Shown here: positions 15,608 through 24,294 of the stretch, one piece after another
Layout of the letters: the number at the start of each line of letters is the position of its first letter
How positions within the stretch are numbered: position 1 is the first letter of the stretch
Assembly: GCF_018598185.1 (NCBI RefSeq)
Contig: NZ_JAHESC010000011.1
Location: forward strand, 100,188-164,187
Origin: Dawidia soli
Lineage (GTDB): Bacteria > Bacteroidota > Bacteroidia > Cytophagales > Cyclobacteriaceae
Direction: 5' to 3'
DNA: 64,000 bases
Notes under the pieces: generated by a model
What the model was told of the DNA's origin: nothing
The model's database searches: none
Seen by the model: only the letters and a program-made list of their open reading frames with translations
Program-made: the position numbers and the translations under genes

Positions 15608-16162
15608 ATGGAAGTAAAGCAAACCGGCATAGAAGGGTTGTTGGAGATTTTTCCTTCTGTTCTAGAAGACAGTCGCGGATGGTTCTACGAGTTCTACCGC
15701 GAGGACCTCTTCGCCCAACACGGCATAACCGATAAGTTCGTTCAGGAGAACAAGTCGTTCTCCAGGAAGGGCGTTGTGCGGGGGCTGCACATGCAGCTGG
15801 CGCCACACGCCCAGACCAAGCTGGTGTCGGTCTTTCAGGGTACGATCCTGGATGTGGCCGCCGACCTGCGCGCGGGCTCTCCTACCTTTGGCAAGGTATA
15901 TTATTGCTTGCTGGAGGCCCGCCGGAACAACATGCTGCTGGTGCCCGAAGGTTTCGCCCATGGCTTCTCGGCGCTGGAAGACTCTGTTTTCTTCTACAAA
16001 TGCACGCATCATTACCATCGGGACGCCGAGGTCGGCGTACGTTGGAACGACCCCCAGCTGAATATCAACTGGCAAATAAACGACCCTATTTTGTCGGAAA
16101 AGGACCAGCATCTGCCGACCCTGGAAGAGTTATTAAGAAAATCCGTAATTTCACGATATTAG
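15608..16162 (+). CDS. rfbC: dTDP-4-dehydrorhamnose 3,5-epimerase
   Basis: The product has 184 residues, the family's normal length, with a single cupin-like barrel. Conserved features are the substrate loop DSRGWFYEFYRED, the catalytic histidine segment VVRGLHMQ and the metal-free barrel segment VFQGTILDVAADLR. The dimer/active-site end follows, with FAHGFSALED and RWNDPQLNINW. It converts dTDP-4-keto-6-deoxyglucose to the L-lyxo isomer on the way to dTDP-L-rhamnose. The other rml genes are not in the window, so the product may feed rhamnose made elsewhere or another deoxysugar. It lies 17 bp after the glycosyltransferase. Confidence 0.88.
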   Translation: MEVKQTGIEGLLEIFPSVLEDSRGWFYEFYREDLFAQHGITDKFVQENKSFSRKGVVRGLHMQLAPHAQTKLVSVFQGTILDVAADLRAGSPTFGKVYYCLLEARRNNMLLVPEGFAHGFSALEDSVFFYKCTHHYHRDAEVGVRWNDPQLNINWQINDPILSEKDQHLPTLEELLRKSVISRY

Positions 16163-16186
16163 GCGGAAATTAACGCACTTTTTATC

Positions 16187-16966
16187 TTGAAACGATCCTC
16201 ATTTTTTCGTTCAGCGTGCTTCCTGGCGGTCCTGACAATGCTCGCCTCTTCCTGCGCCTCGTACCGGCAGAACATCATGTTCCAGACCGATCAAAAGGAC
16301 GCTGTGAAGGCGCAAGCCAACGCTGCGGAAAAGAACTACACCATTCAGCGGAACGACCTGCTGGCCATTGAGTTCTACACAAAGAACGGCGAGCGCCTGG
16401 TAGATCCCGACCGCTTTCTTTCAAAAGGTCTTCCCGTACAAAATCCTACTTCCATCATCACTACCGGCGAAGAGGTGCGCAGCTATCTCGTCAACCAGGA
16501 GGGCCTGGTGAAGTTTCCGATGATCGATACCATCCGGCTGGAGGGGTTGACGCTGCTACAGGCGGAGGGCGTCTTACAGCAGACGTATACTAAATTTTAC
16601 ACGGACATGTTTATCCGGTTGAAGTTCCTGAACAAACGCGTGGTCGTGCTCGGCGCACCGGGAGGGCAGGTTATCCCGCTGGCGAATGAGAACATGCGGT
16701 TAACCGAGGTGCTGGCGTTGGCAAAAGGCATCCACAACGACGCCAAGGCGTATAACATTCGCGTGTTGCGCGGCGACACGGTCATGATCGCCGACCTGAG
16801 CACCTTTGCGGGCTATCTGGAGAATAATATCGTGATCCATTCCAACGATATTGTGTATGTCGAGCCGATCCGGCGACCTCTGCTGGAAGGCCTTCGCGAC
16901 TATGGACCTATCCTGACCGTCTTAACAAGCGTTACTACCCTGGTGGTGGTGATCATCGGATTATAA
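16187..16966 (+). CDS. Polysaccharide export lipoprotein, Wza-like
   Basis: The product has 259 residues. Translation must begin at TTG 16187, because a stop lies just upstream and the next ATG would remove the signal peptide. The lipobox is LASSC. A Poly_export domain (NYTIQRNDLLAIEFYTKNGE) is followed by one SLBB domain (VVVLGAPGGQVIPLANENMR, TEVLALAKGI) and a C-terminal hydrophobic helix (LTVLTSVTTLVVVIIGL). Wza-type proteins form the periplasmic and outer-membrane channel for capsule or exopolysaccharide export and work with the autokinase that follows 9 bp later. Confidence 0.9.
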   Translation: MKRSSFFRSACFLAVLTMLASSCASYRQNIMFQTDQKDAVKAQANAAEKNYTIQRNDLLAIEFYTKNGERLVDPDRFLSKGLPVQNPTSIITTGEEVRSYLVNQEGLVKFPMIDTIRLEGLTLLQAEGVLQQTYTKFYTDMFIRLKFLNKRVVVLGAPGGQVIPLANENMRLTEVLALAKGIHNDAKAYNIRVLRGDTVMIADLSTFAGYLENNIVIHSNDIVYVEPIRRPLLEGLRDYGPILTVLTSVTTLVVVIIGL

Positions 16967-16975
16967 CCATCACCT

Positions 16976-19318
16976 GTGGAACCGGCCAAACCCCATATTG
17001 CCACTGCTACCGCCCCTCCGGAAGGTATAGACTTGCACAAGCTGCGTGTTATTATACAGACCAACCTGTGGTGGCTGTTGCTGATCTTTGTCGTCATCAA
17101 TGCGGCGGCCTATATCGTGATCCGCTATACCAAAGACCTGTACGAGTCGTCGTCGGAGATCAAGCTCGACATCAAGAACGAAGCAAATGCCCTGGGCATC
17201 GAAACCTTTGTGGCCGACGATCCGCTGGCCACCGACCCGATCTCGGGCGAGATCGAGCTGATCCGCTCGAAGCTCTTTCTGAGCCAGGTGCTGGATTCCC
17301 TCAACCTGGACGTAAGCTACTTCAGCAAGGGTGAAGTCCTCAACCACGAGCTCTTTACCGGCACGCCGGTGAACGTGGACTATACCCCGGAACGTACCAC
17401 GGCCTATAACCAACCGATCTTCTTCGAAAAGATCAACGACGACGAGTTCTACTTGTATGTAGGCGAAGAAGGCAACAAGGTAAAAGGCACATACAATACG
17501 CCGGTAAGGGCGACCAACTTTGAGCTGGTGCTGACAAAAAATGCCAGCTTCAGCACGACGGACGAAATAGACCTGTTCTTTATCATCAACAGCCGCGATG
17601 TGTTGTTGAACTATATCTCCGGCAACCTGGTCGTCGAGCCTTTGAACTATTCGGCCAAAACGATCCGCGTCGCCTTTAAGGATAATCAGCCGAACAAGGC
17701 CCAGGCGATCGTGCACACCATCGACGCCCTGTATCTGCGCTACAGCTACGATCAAAAGAACCTGACCAACACGCAGAAGATCGACTGGCTGAACAAGGAG
17801 CTGCAACAGATCGAGCTGAAAATGGAAGGCTTTGAAGATTACTTCAAGAAGTTCACGTTACAGAACAAGACCAACAACCTGGACCAGGACCTGGCCAAAA
17901 CGATACAGGCCATCAACAAAGTGGACTCTCAACGCTACGACCTGACCACCCGCATTCGCGACGTAAGCCGGCTGTTGGACGGCATTCCGGCGCAGGAGGT
18001 ATTTTTATCGCCCACGCTCAAACAGGCGCTGCCCGACTATCTGTATCGGGATCTCGACCGCATCCAGGAGCTTACGCAGGAGATGGAGCGCATGAAGCTG
18101 TCGTACAACGAAAAGACATTCGCCTACCGCGAGCAGCAGCAAGAGGTCGACACACGCAGCCGCAAGGCGTCACAACAGCTGCAGGAGCTGAAGAACCACT
18201 GGGTAACACGGCTGCAAGAGCTCAACCGGCGCAAGAACACGCTGGAGGATGACTTTGCCAACCTGCCTGACAAGAGTACGCAGTTCTCGAAGAACCAACG
18301 TTTCTACAAACTATACGAAGAGTTCTACTTGTCGCTGATGCAGTCGAAGGCTGGCTTTGAAATCGCCCAGGCCGGCACGACACCTGACTTTAAGATCCTT
18401 TCGCCCGCGTCGCTTCCCTCCACGCCCATCTCTCCCAACCGCGGCATGATTGCCGGCGTGGGCCTGGTGGCCAGTTTGATGCTGATCTTTTTTTCAGTAG
18501 GTGTATTATACCTGGTCAACAACAAGATCACGGCGGTGCACGAGCTGGAAAAAATGTCGGGCTTGCCGGTGCTGGGGGTGATCCCCGCGTCGCGCCATAC
18601 GGGCATTCAAAACCTGCACGTGGTGAATAACCCGAGGTCGGTGGTAAGCGAAGCGATCCGTACGCTGCGCACCAACCTGGATTTCTTCCGGGCCGATTCG
18701 CCGCAGCGTGTCGTGGCATTGTCGTCTACGATCTCGGGCGAGGGCAAGTCGTTTGTGGCGTTGAACCTGGGCGCCGCGATCGCCGTCTCACGCAAGAAGG
18801 TTGTGCTGATCGACCTCGATATGCGCAAGACGAAGGCAAATCTGCCGATCGATATACCGGACCCCTCGAAAGGTATGAGCACGGTGCTGATCCGCAAGGA
18901 CCGGTGGCAGGACTGTGTGTTGCGCACGAACCTGGAGTACTTCGACTATCTGCCTTCCGGGCCGATCCCGCCGAACCCGTCGGAGCTGTTGCTGAACGGC
19001 GAGTTTGCATCCGTGCTGGAAGACCTCCGGAAGCACTACGACATCGTTCTGCTCGACACCCCCCCGGTGGGGCTGGTAACAGACGGCATTCAGGCGATGA
19101 AGCGGGCGGACCTGTCGATCTATATCTTCCGGGCGGATTATTCGAAGCGCGATTTCATCAAGAACCTGCAACGCATCGTTACCATCAACCGTATTACCAA
19201 CGTCACGACCCTGCTCAACGCGTTGCCGACGCTCAGCGGGAAGACGTACGGTTATGGCTACTACGAAGAAGAACGTGACAGCAAGGTGGAGATGCTCCGT
19301 GCATTCTTCAAACGCTAA
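16976..19318 (+). CDS. Polysaccharide co-polymerase with tyrosine autokinase domain, Wzc-like
   Basis: The product has 780 residues, starting at GTG 16976. One transmembrane helix near residues 30-50 precedes a Wzz-type chain-length domain with long coiled coils (about residues 270-470). A second helix lies near 495-515, followed by a BY-kinase domain. The kinase shows Walker A SGEGKS near residue 587, Walker A' VVLIDLDMRK and Walker B IVLLDTPPVG. The C-terminal tyrosine cluster GYGYYEEE is the autophosphorylation tail. Such proteins set polymer length and couple synthesis to export through Wza; phosphorylation is reversed by the phosphatase encoded next. Confidence 0.93.
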   Translation: MEPAKPHIATATAPPEGIDLHKLRVIIQTNLWWLLLIFVVINAAAYIVIRYTKDLYESSSEIKLDIKNEANALGIETFVADDPLATDPISGEIELIRSKLFLSQVLDSLNLDVSYFSKGEVLNHELFTGTPVNVDYTPERTTAYNQPIFFEKINDDEFYLYVGEEGNKVKGTYNTPVRATNFELVLTKNASFSTTDEIDLFFIINSRDVLLNYISGNLVVEPLNYSAKTIRVAFKDNQPNKAQAIVHTIDALYLRYSYDQKNLTNTQKIDWLNKELQQIELKMEGFEDYFKKFTLQNKTNNLDQDLAKTIQAINKVDSQRYDLTTRIRDVSRLLDGIPAQEVFLSPTLKQALPDYLYRDLDRIQELTQEMERMKLSYNEKTFAYREQQQEVDTRSRKASQQLQELKNHWVTRLQELNRRKNTLEDDFANLPDKSTQFSKNQRFYKLYEEFYLSLMQSKAGFEIAQAGTTPDFKILSPASLPSTPISPNRGMIAGVGLVASLMLIFFSVGVLYLVNNKITAVHELEKMSGLPVLGVIPASRHTGIQNLHVVNNPRSVVSEAIRTLRTNLDFFRADSPQRVVALSSTISGEGKSFVALNLGAAIAVSRKKVVLIDLDMRKTKANLPIDIPDPSKGMSTVLIRKDRWQDCVLRTNLEYFDYLPSGPIPPNPSELLLNGEFASVLEDLRKHYDIVLLDTPPVGLVTDGIQAMKRADLSIYIFRADYSKRDFIKNLQRIVTINRITNVTTLLNALPTLSGKTYGYGYYEEERDSKVEMLRAFFKR

Positions 19319-19341
19319 CTCATTTATTTTCCCCTACTACT

Positions 19342-20070
19342 GTGCTTCGCTGGTTTAAAAAAAAGGACTCTCCCACCGCAACGCCGCTCACGACCGACTT
19401 GCATTCGCACTTGCTGCCGGCATTGGACGACGGGGTGCAAACCTTTGAGCAAGCCGAGGAGATCATCCGCGAGTTTCAACGCCTGGGGTATACCCGGTTG
19501 ATCACCTCGCCACACGTCATGAGCGACAGCTACCGCAACACCACCGAGGGCATCCTGGCCCGGCTGGGCGAGCTGCGCCACTACCTGCAGGAGCGCGGCA
19601 TTGCCATGGAGCTGCACAGCGCGGCGGAGTACTACCTCGACGAGAACCTGATGCACATGCTGGAGAACAACATGCCGCTGCTGACGCTGGGGAAAAATTA
19701 CCTGCTTTTCGAAACCAATTTCCTGACCGAGCCCTTCAACATGAAGGAGTTTATCTTCCTGGCTGCGGTAAAGGGCTACCGACCGGTGCTGGCGCACCCC
19801 GAAAGGTACATGTACCTGCTGCGCGACGAGGCCAAATTACAGGATTACCTGGACCGGGGCATTTTGTTCCAGGTCAACATCGGATCGATCGTGGGCCATT
19901 ACTCCCGCGACGTGCAACAGGCGGCCCACCGCCTGATCGACAAGGGGTGGGTACACTTTCTGGGCAGCGATTGTCACCATCTGCAGCACGCCCAATTGAT
20001 TGCGCGCGCGCAGGGCATGAAGTACTTTCAAAAAGCTTTATCTTTGCCACTGCTCAATCATACACTTTAG
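19342..20070 (+). CDS. Tyrosine-protein phosphatase, CpsB/YwqE-type PHP family
   Basis: The product has 242 residues, starting at GTG 19342; the metal-binding motif comes so early that no later start is possible. The PHP metal ligands are seen as TDLHSHLLPALDDG, ITSPHVM, AAEYYLDE, LAHPERY and GSDCHH. Enzymes of this group use Mn ions to dephosphorylate the tyrosine cluster of Wzc-like kinases. The gene directly follows the kinase, so the two form a switch for exopolysaccharide assembly. Confidence 0.92.
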   Translation: MLRWFKKKDSPTATPLTTDLHSHLLPALDDGVQTFEQAEEIIREFQRLGYTRLITSPHVMSDSYRNTTEGILARLGELRHYLQERGIAMELHSAAEYYLDENLMHMLENNMPLLTLGKNYLLFETNFLTEPFNMKEFIFLAAVKGYRPVLAHPERYMYLLRDEAKLQDYLDRGILFQVNIGSIVGHYSRDVQQAAHRLIDKGWVHFLGSDCHHLQHAQLIARAQGMKYFQKALSLPLLNHTL

Positions 20071-20085
20071 CCAATTCGAAAAATC

Positions 20086-21072
20086 ATGATCGCTGTTACC
20101 GGGGCAAACGGACTGCTGGGTAGTTTCCTTGTGCGGAAGCTCCTGGCCCAACAGGAACCATTTGTAGCCATCGCCCGCCAGGATAGCGACAGGTCGCTGC
20201 TCGCCGACGTGGCCGACAGGATCACCTGGCGCGAAGCCGATGTGCGCGACGAGGTGGCCCTGGCCGAAGCCCTGCAGGGTGTAACACACGTGATCCACGC
20301 CGCCGCGATCGTGTCGTTCAGCCCACGCTTTGCCAGGGACATGATGGACATCAACATCGAAGGCACGCGCAACGTAGTGAATACATGCCTCGACCAGGGC
20401 ATCCGCCGCCTGGTACACATCAGCTCGGTGGCGGCACTGGGCCGGCAGAAGGGCCAGGCCCTCATCGACGAAACAAACAAGTGGGTAAGCGATACGACCT
20501 CTTCCCGTTATGCAGCATCAAAGTACTATGCCGAGCTGGAAATTTTTCGCGGCCAGGAAGAAGGCCTCAGCACGGTGATCGTCAACCCTTCGGTCATACT
20601 CGCGCCGGCCGACTGGCGCAAAAGCAGCGCGAAGGTGTTTAAGTATATTTGGGATCAAAAGCCATTCTATACCGACGGGTATATAAATTATGTCGACGTA
20701 CGCGATGTCGCAGACATCGCCGTACAACTGTTGCATCAGCCCGTCGAGGGCGAGCGGTTTATCGCCAGCGCGGGGAACATTTCTTTTGAAGACCTGTTTC
20801 AAAAAATTGCGGCTAATTTTAACAAAAAGGCACCCTCTGTCAAACTGAACAAAACCTTGTTAAACGTTGTTGCGTTAGTGGAAGGTTTCCGGTCGTCGCT
20901 GACGGGCTCCGAGCCCCTCATCACCCGTGAAACGGCCCGTAAAGCAGGCACAAAATTTTTATTTGAGAACCACAAGATCCGCAAGACTTTGTCGTTCGAA
21001 TTTCAACCGATTGATGCCAGTCTGCAATGGTGCTGCCAATATTACATGGCCAAAACGGCGGGCAAAAAATAG
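20086..21072 (+). CDS. NAD-dependent epimerase/dehydratase (extended SDR)
   Basis: The product has 328 residues. A Rossmann N-terminus (AVTGANGLLGSFLVRKLL) is followed by the SDR catalytic residues in SSVAALG and YAASKYYAE, and a variable C-terminal substrate domain. It resembles dihydroflavonol-4-reductase-like or sterol dehydrogenase-like SDRs rather than classic sugar-nucleotide epimerases, so its substrate is open. It lies 15 bp after the phosphatase gene and on the same strand, suggesting co-transcription. A role in modifying a sugar or lipid of the exopolysaccharide is possible but not shown. Confidence 0.82.
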   Translation: MIAVTGANGLLGSFLVRKLLAQQEPFVAIARQDSDRSLLADVADRITWREADVRDEVALAEALQGVTHVIHAAAIVSFSPRFARDMMDINIEGTRNVVNTCLDQGIRRLVHISSVAALGRQKGQALIDETNKWVSDTTSSRYAASKYYAELEIFRGQEEGLSTVIVNPSVILAPADWRKSSAKVFKYIWDQKPFYTDGYINYVDVRDVADIAVQLLHQPVEGERFIASAGNISFEDLFQKIAANFNKKAPSVKLNKTLLNVVALVEGFRSSLTGSEPLITRETARKAGTKFLFENHKIRKTLSFEFQPIDASLQWCCQYYMAKTAGKK

Positions 21073-21130
21073 GTCGAAAGGTCGTAGCTTTACCGCATAA
21101 ATTATCTACTTTAGGACAAACCTTTAGTCC

Positions 21131-22540
21131 ATGCCGAGAGAATACCGCAAACGAGAAGAAGAAGGAAATGAGCTCATCAGGCGATTTGAAGAACACCTCC
21201 GGAAGAAAAAGGCAGCATTTTTCGATTTGGACGCCTATGAACAGATCATTGATTTCTACATGTTCAGAGGCAAGCATAACAAGGCACTGCAGGCTGTAAA
21301 CCAGGCCATTAGTCAATATCCGTTTTCCACCGAGCTGATCACGATCAAAGCACAGATCCTCTCGAATTTAGAAGAGTACGACGCGGCGCTTGAGCTGCTG
21401 GAAGAAGCACGCTCACTGCAGCCCAACGACGCCGAAATATTTCTGACGATCGGCTCTGTACTTTCGCTGCAAGGAAAACACAACGAGGCGATCGAGCACT
21501 ACGAGCAGGCGCTGTTGTTTGCCGACGACAAAGACGAAGTATACTATAACATCGGTCTTGCCTACCAGAGTATGGAAAATTATACCCTGGCGATCGAAGT
21601 CTATAAAAAAGCCATCGAGATCAACATCAACCACGATGGCGCGTTATATGAGCTGGCCTTCTGCCTGGATGTAACCGGACAGCTGGAGAGCAGCATTGAA
21701 TACTACCAGAAGTTTATCGACGAAGACCCGTACTCGGCACCTGCCTGGTATAACCTGGGGATCGTATATAACAAGCTGGAAAAATACCAGGAGGCGATGC
21801 ATGCGTACGACTACGCCATCACCATAGACGACTCCTTTGCCTCGGCCTATTTCAACATGGGTAACACCCATATGAATCTGGGCGAGTACACCAAGGCCCT
21901 CGATGCCTTTCGCAAGACTATCGAGCTGGAAGGCCCGAGCCCGGAAGTATATTGCTGCCTGGCGGCCGCGTATGAAAGCCTGGAGCAATACGACCTGGGC
22001 CTGAAGTACTTCCAGAAAGCTGCCAAGCTGGACCCGTTGTACGACGAGGCCTGGTTCGGTGCCGGTGCCTGCCTGGAAAAACAGGAGAAGTGGTACCAGG
22101 CCCTGCATTTCTACAACAAAGCACTCAAGATCCACCCGGAAAATCCCGAATACTGGAAATCTGTTGCCCATGCCGAATTTAAGATCGGCAATACCGTTTC
22201 GAGCATCGACGCTTACGAAGAAGCGGCCAAGCTCGATCCGCAGGACAAGGAGATCTGGCTGAACTGGTCATTTATTTACTTTGAGCAGGGCGACCTGAAC
22301 AAGGCAATAGACACGTTATTGGTCGGTTTTAGCGACATTCCGGACGATGCCGAACTTTTCTACCGCATGACGGTGTACCTCATCGAAGCAGGCCGTTTTA
22401 AGGAAGCCTTTAATTATTTGGAAAATGCCTTAATTTTGGACTTCGATGGTCACACTGCGCTGTTTGACTTCTTCCCTAAGCTGGAGACTCAAAAGGCGCT
22501 GTACAAGATCGTCGAGCAGTTTAGAAAAGATAATAATTAA
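21131..22540 (+). CDS. Large tetratricopeptide-repeat protein
   Basis: The product has 469 residues, cytoplasmic, with no signal peptide. About eleven consecutive TPR units span almost the whole chain (for example AEIFLTIGSVLSLQGKHNEA; AYFNMGNTHMNLGEYTKAL; PEYWKSVAHAEFKIGNTV). Such a solenoid binds partner proteins; nothing in the sequence names the partner. Its stop overlaps the start of the next gene by one base (TAATG), a strong sign of translational coupling with the phosphosulfolactate synthase-like gene. Highly acidic composition. Confidence 0.88.
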   Translation: MPREYRKREEEGNELIRRFEEHLRKKKAAFFDLDAYEQIIDFYMFRGKHNKALQAVNQAISQYPFSTELITIKAQILSNLEEYDAALELLEEARSLQPNDAEIFLTIGSVLSLQGKHNEAIEHYEQALLFADDKDEVYYNIGLAYQSMENYTLAIEVYKKAIEININHDGALYELAFCLDVTGQLESSIEYYQKFIDEDPYSAPAWYNLGIVYNKLEKYQEAMHAYDYAITIDDSFASAYFNMGNTHMNLGEYTKALDAFRKTIELEGPSPEVYCCLAAAYESLEQYDLGLKYFQKAAKLDPLYDEAWFGAGACLEKQEKWYQALHFYNKALKIHPENPEYWKSVAHAEFKIGNTVSSIDAYEEAAKLDPQDKEIWLNWSFIYFEQGDLNKAIDTLLVGFSDIPDDAELFYRMTVYLIEAGRFKEAFNYLENALILDFDGHTALFDFFPKLETQKALYKIVEQFRKDNN

Positions 22541-23343
22541 TGAATTACGACCTTAAAAACCTGCCTGAGCGTACTACAAAGCCCAGGCAATACGGCTTTA
22601 CTATGGCCATGGACAAGGGCCTGAGTATCCGTGAAGCCGAAGATTTTGTCAGTATGTGTGCCGACCACGTAGATATCGTGAAACTCGGTTGGGCTACTTC
22701 CTTCGTCACACCTCGCCTGAAAGACAAACTTAAAGTTTTTAAGGAAGCCGGTCTCCCCACCTATTTCGGTGGCACTCTGTTTGAAGCCTTTGTGATCCGC
22801 GACCAGTTTGACGACTATCGCCGCCTGCTGGATAAATTTGACATGTCATTTGCCGAGGTTTCCGACGGTTCTATCGACCTGGACCACGACAAAAAATGCG
22901 ACTACATTGCCAAGCTGTCCGAGCAAGTGACGGTCTTGTCTGAAGTAGGTTCGAAAGACGCCGACAAGATCATTCCGCCGTATATGTGGATCGACCTCAT
23001 GCAGAAAGAGCTCGATGCCGGCGCCTGGAAGGTGATCGGCGAAGCCCGCGAGGGTGGTAACGTAGGCCTTTTCCGTTCTACAGGCGAAGTTCGCTCGGGC
23101 CTTGTACAAGAGATCCTCACCAAGATCCCCTTTGAAAAGATCATCTGGGAAGCCCCCCAGAAAGCGCAGCAGGTCTGGTTCATCAAGTTGCTGGGTGCCA
23201 ATGTAAACCTGGGCAACATCGCGCCAGAAGAGGTAATACCGCTGGAAACCATTCGCCTCGGTCTGCGCGGAGACACCTTCCTCCATTTCCTCGGCATCGA
23301 GAAAAAGAATACCAACACGGCGCCGCCGTTCGAAATCGACTAA
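22540..23343 (+). CDS. Phosphosulfolactate synthase (ComA) family protein
   Basis: The product has 267 residues, the length of ComA, with the family's TIM-barrel sequence (HVDIVKLGWATSFV, LKVFKEAGLPTYFGGTLFE, EVSDGSIDL, VIGEAREGG, IIWEAPQKAQQVWFIKLLG). ComA joins sulfite to phosphoenolpyruvate to make (2R)-phosphosulfolactate, the entry to coenzyme M in archaea and to sulfonates in some bacteria. In this phylum a link to sulfonolipid or other sulfonate metabolism is conceivable, but no ComB or ComC gene is nearby. The gene overlaps the TPR gene's stop, so the product level should track that protein. Confidence 0.85.
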   Translation: MNYDLKNLPERTTKPRQYGFTMAMDKGLSIREAEDFVSMCADHVDIVKLGWATSFVTPRLKDKLKVFKEAGLPTYFGGTLFEAFVIRDQFDDYRRLLDKFDMSFAEVSDGSIDLDHDKKCDYIAKLSEQVTVLSEVGSKDADKIIPPYMWIDLMQKELDAGAWKVIGEAREGGNVGLFRSTGEVRSGLVQEILTKIPFEKIIWEAPQKAQQVWFIKLLGANVNLGNIAPEEVIPLETIRLGLRGDTFLHFLGIEKKNTNTAPPFEID

Positions 23344-23353
23344 GCGGAGAGTA

Positions 23354-24292
23354 TTGAAGAAACCCCTGGATTATATTATCCTGTTTGGTAAGGGATTAAT
23401 CATGGCGGCTGTCGACATTCTTCCGGGAGTATCCGGGGGGACGGTGGCGTTCATGAGCGGCATACACGAGCGTCTTGTGCGCGCGCTGCGGGCCATTGAC
23501 CGCGAAGCGTTCGAGCTGCTCGGCCATAAACGCTTTGCCGACTGTTGGGCCAAGATCGACGGTAATTTCCTGGCTACGTGGGCTGCCGCGGTGTTCCTGG
23601 GCCTGTTGATCCTGTCGCGCGGCATGATCCACTTGCTGGGCCACTACCCTATCCCTCTATTTTCGTTCTTTTTTGGCGTTATGCTGGTGGCCGCCCCGCT
23701 GGCCCTGCGCCGCATCCGGAAGTGGAGCCTCGCCACGGTGCTTTTCTTTCTGCTGGGTGTGGCCACGACGTACGGCCTCACGCTGTTGCCGCCTCTTCAC
23801 ACCTCCAATACGTTCTTGTGGGCCTTTGCGGCCGGCCTGGCCGGTGCGCTGGGCATGCTTCTGCCCGGACTCTCGGGTGGCTTCTTTCTGGTGCTGATCG
23901 GCAAATACCAGCTTATGGTGTGGGCTTTCGGCCAGATGAGCCTGCCTGTATTGGGTCTTTTTGCCGCGGGCAGCGCCATCAGCCTGGTGGCCGTGGCAAG
24001 ATTTTTAAGCTGGATAATAGACAATTATCACAGCACTACCGTAGCTTTACTTGCCGGCTTCATGCTGGGATCGCTCATGAAAGTGTGGCCCTGGCGCGAT
24101 GTGCAGGAATACGTTATCACTGGTAAAGGTGAACAAATACCCGTTGCAGACGAAAGTATCTTACCATGGAATTATCTGGTAACAACCGGTAAAGACCCTC
24201 AGGTGTTCCAGGCTATGCTCATGATGGCCCTGGGAGTGTTTATCATGGTTTTAATTGAAAGAATTGCAGCAGGACTAAAAACAACAATCTGA
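23354..24292 (+). CDS. DUF368 undecaprenyl-phosphate transporter (PopT-like)
   Basis: The product has 312 residues, starting at TTG 23354; an ATG at 23402 would lose the start of the first helix. It is a polytopic membrane protein with eight or more predicted helices and two copies of the family motif, ILPGVSGGTVAFMSG near the N-terminus and LLPGLSGGFFLVLIGKY in the middle. DUF368 proteins have been shown to return undecaprenyl phosphate across the cytoplasmic membrane for reuse. Its place ten bases after the ComA-like gene and a few kb after the exopolysaccharide genes fits a need to recycle the lipid carrier. Confidence 0.85.
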   Translation: MKKPLDYIILFGKGLIMAAVDILPGVSGGTVAFMSGIHERLVRALRAIDREAFELLGHKRFADCWAKIDGNFLATWAAAVFLGLLILSRGMIHLLGHYPIPLFSFFFGVMLVAAPLALRRIRKWSLATVLFFLLGVATTYGLTLLPPLHTSNTFLWAFAAGLAGALGMLLPGLSGGFFLVLIGKYQLMVWAFGQMSLPVLGLFAAGSAISLVAVARFLSWIIDNYHSTTVALLAGFMLGSLMKVWPWRDVQEYVITGKGEQIPVADESILPWNYLVTTGKDPQVFQAMLMMALGVFIMVLIERIAAGLKTTI

Positions 24293-24294
24293 AC

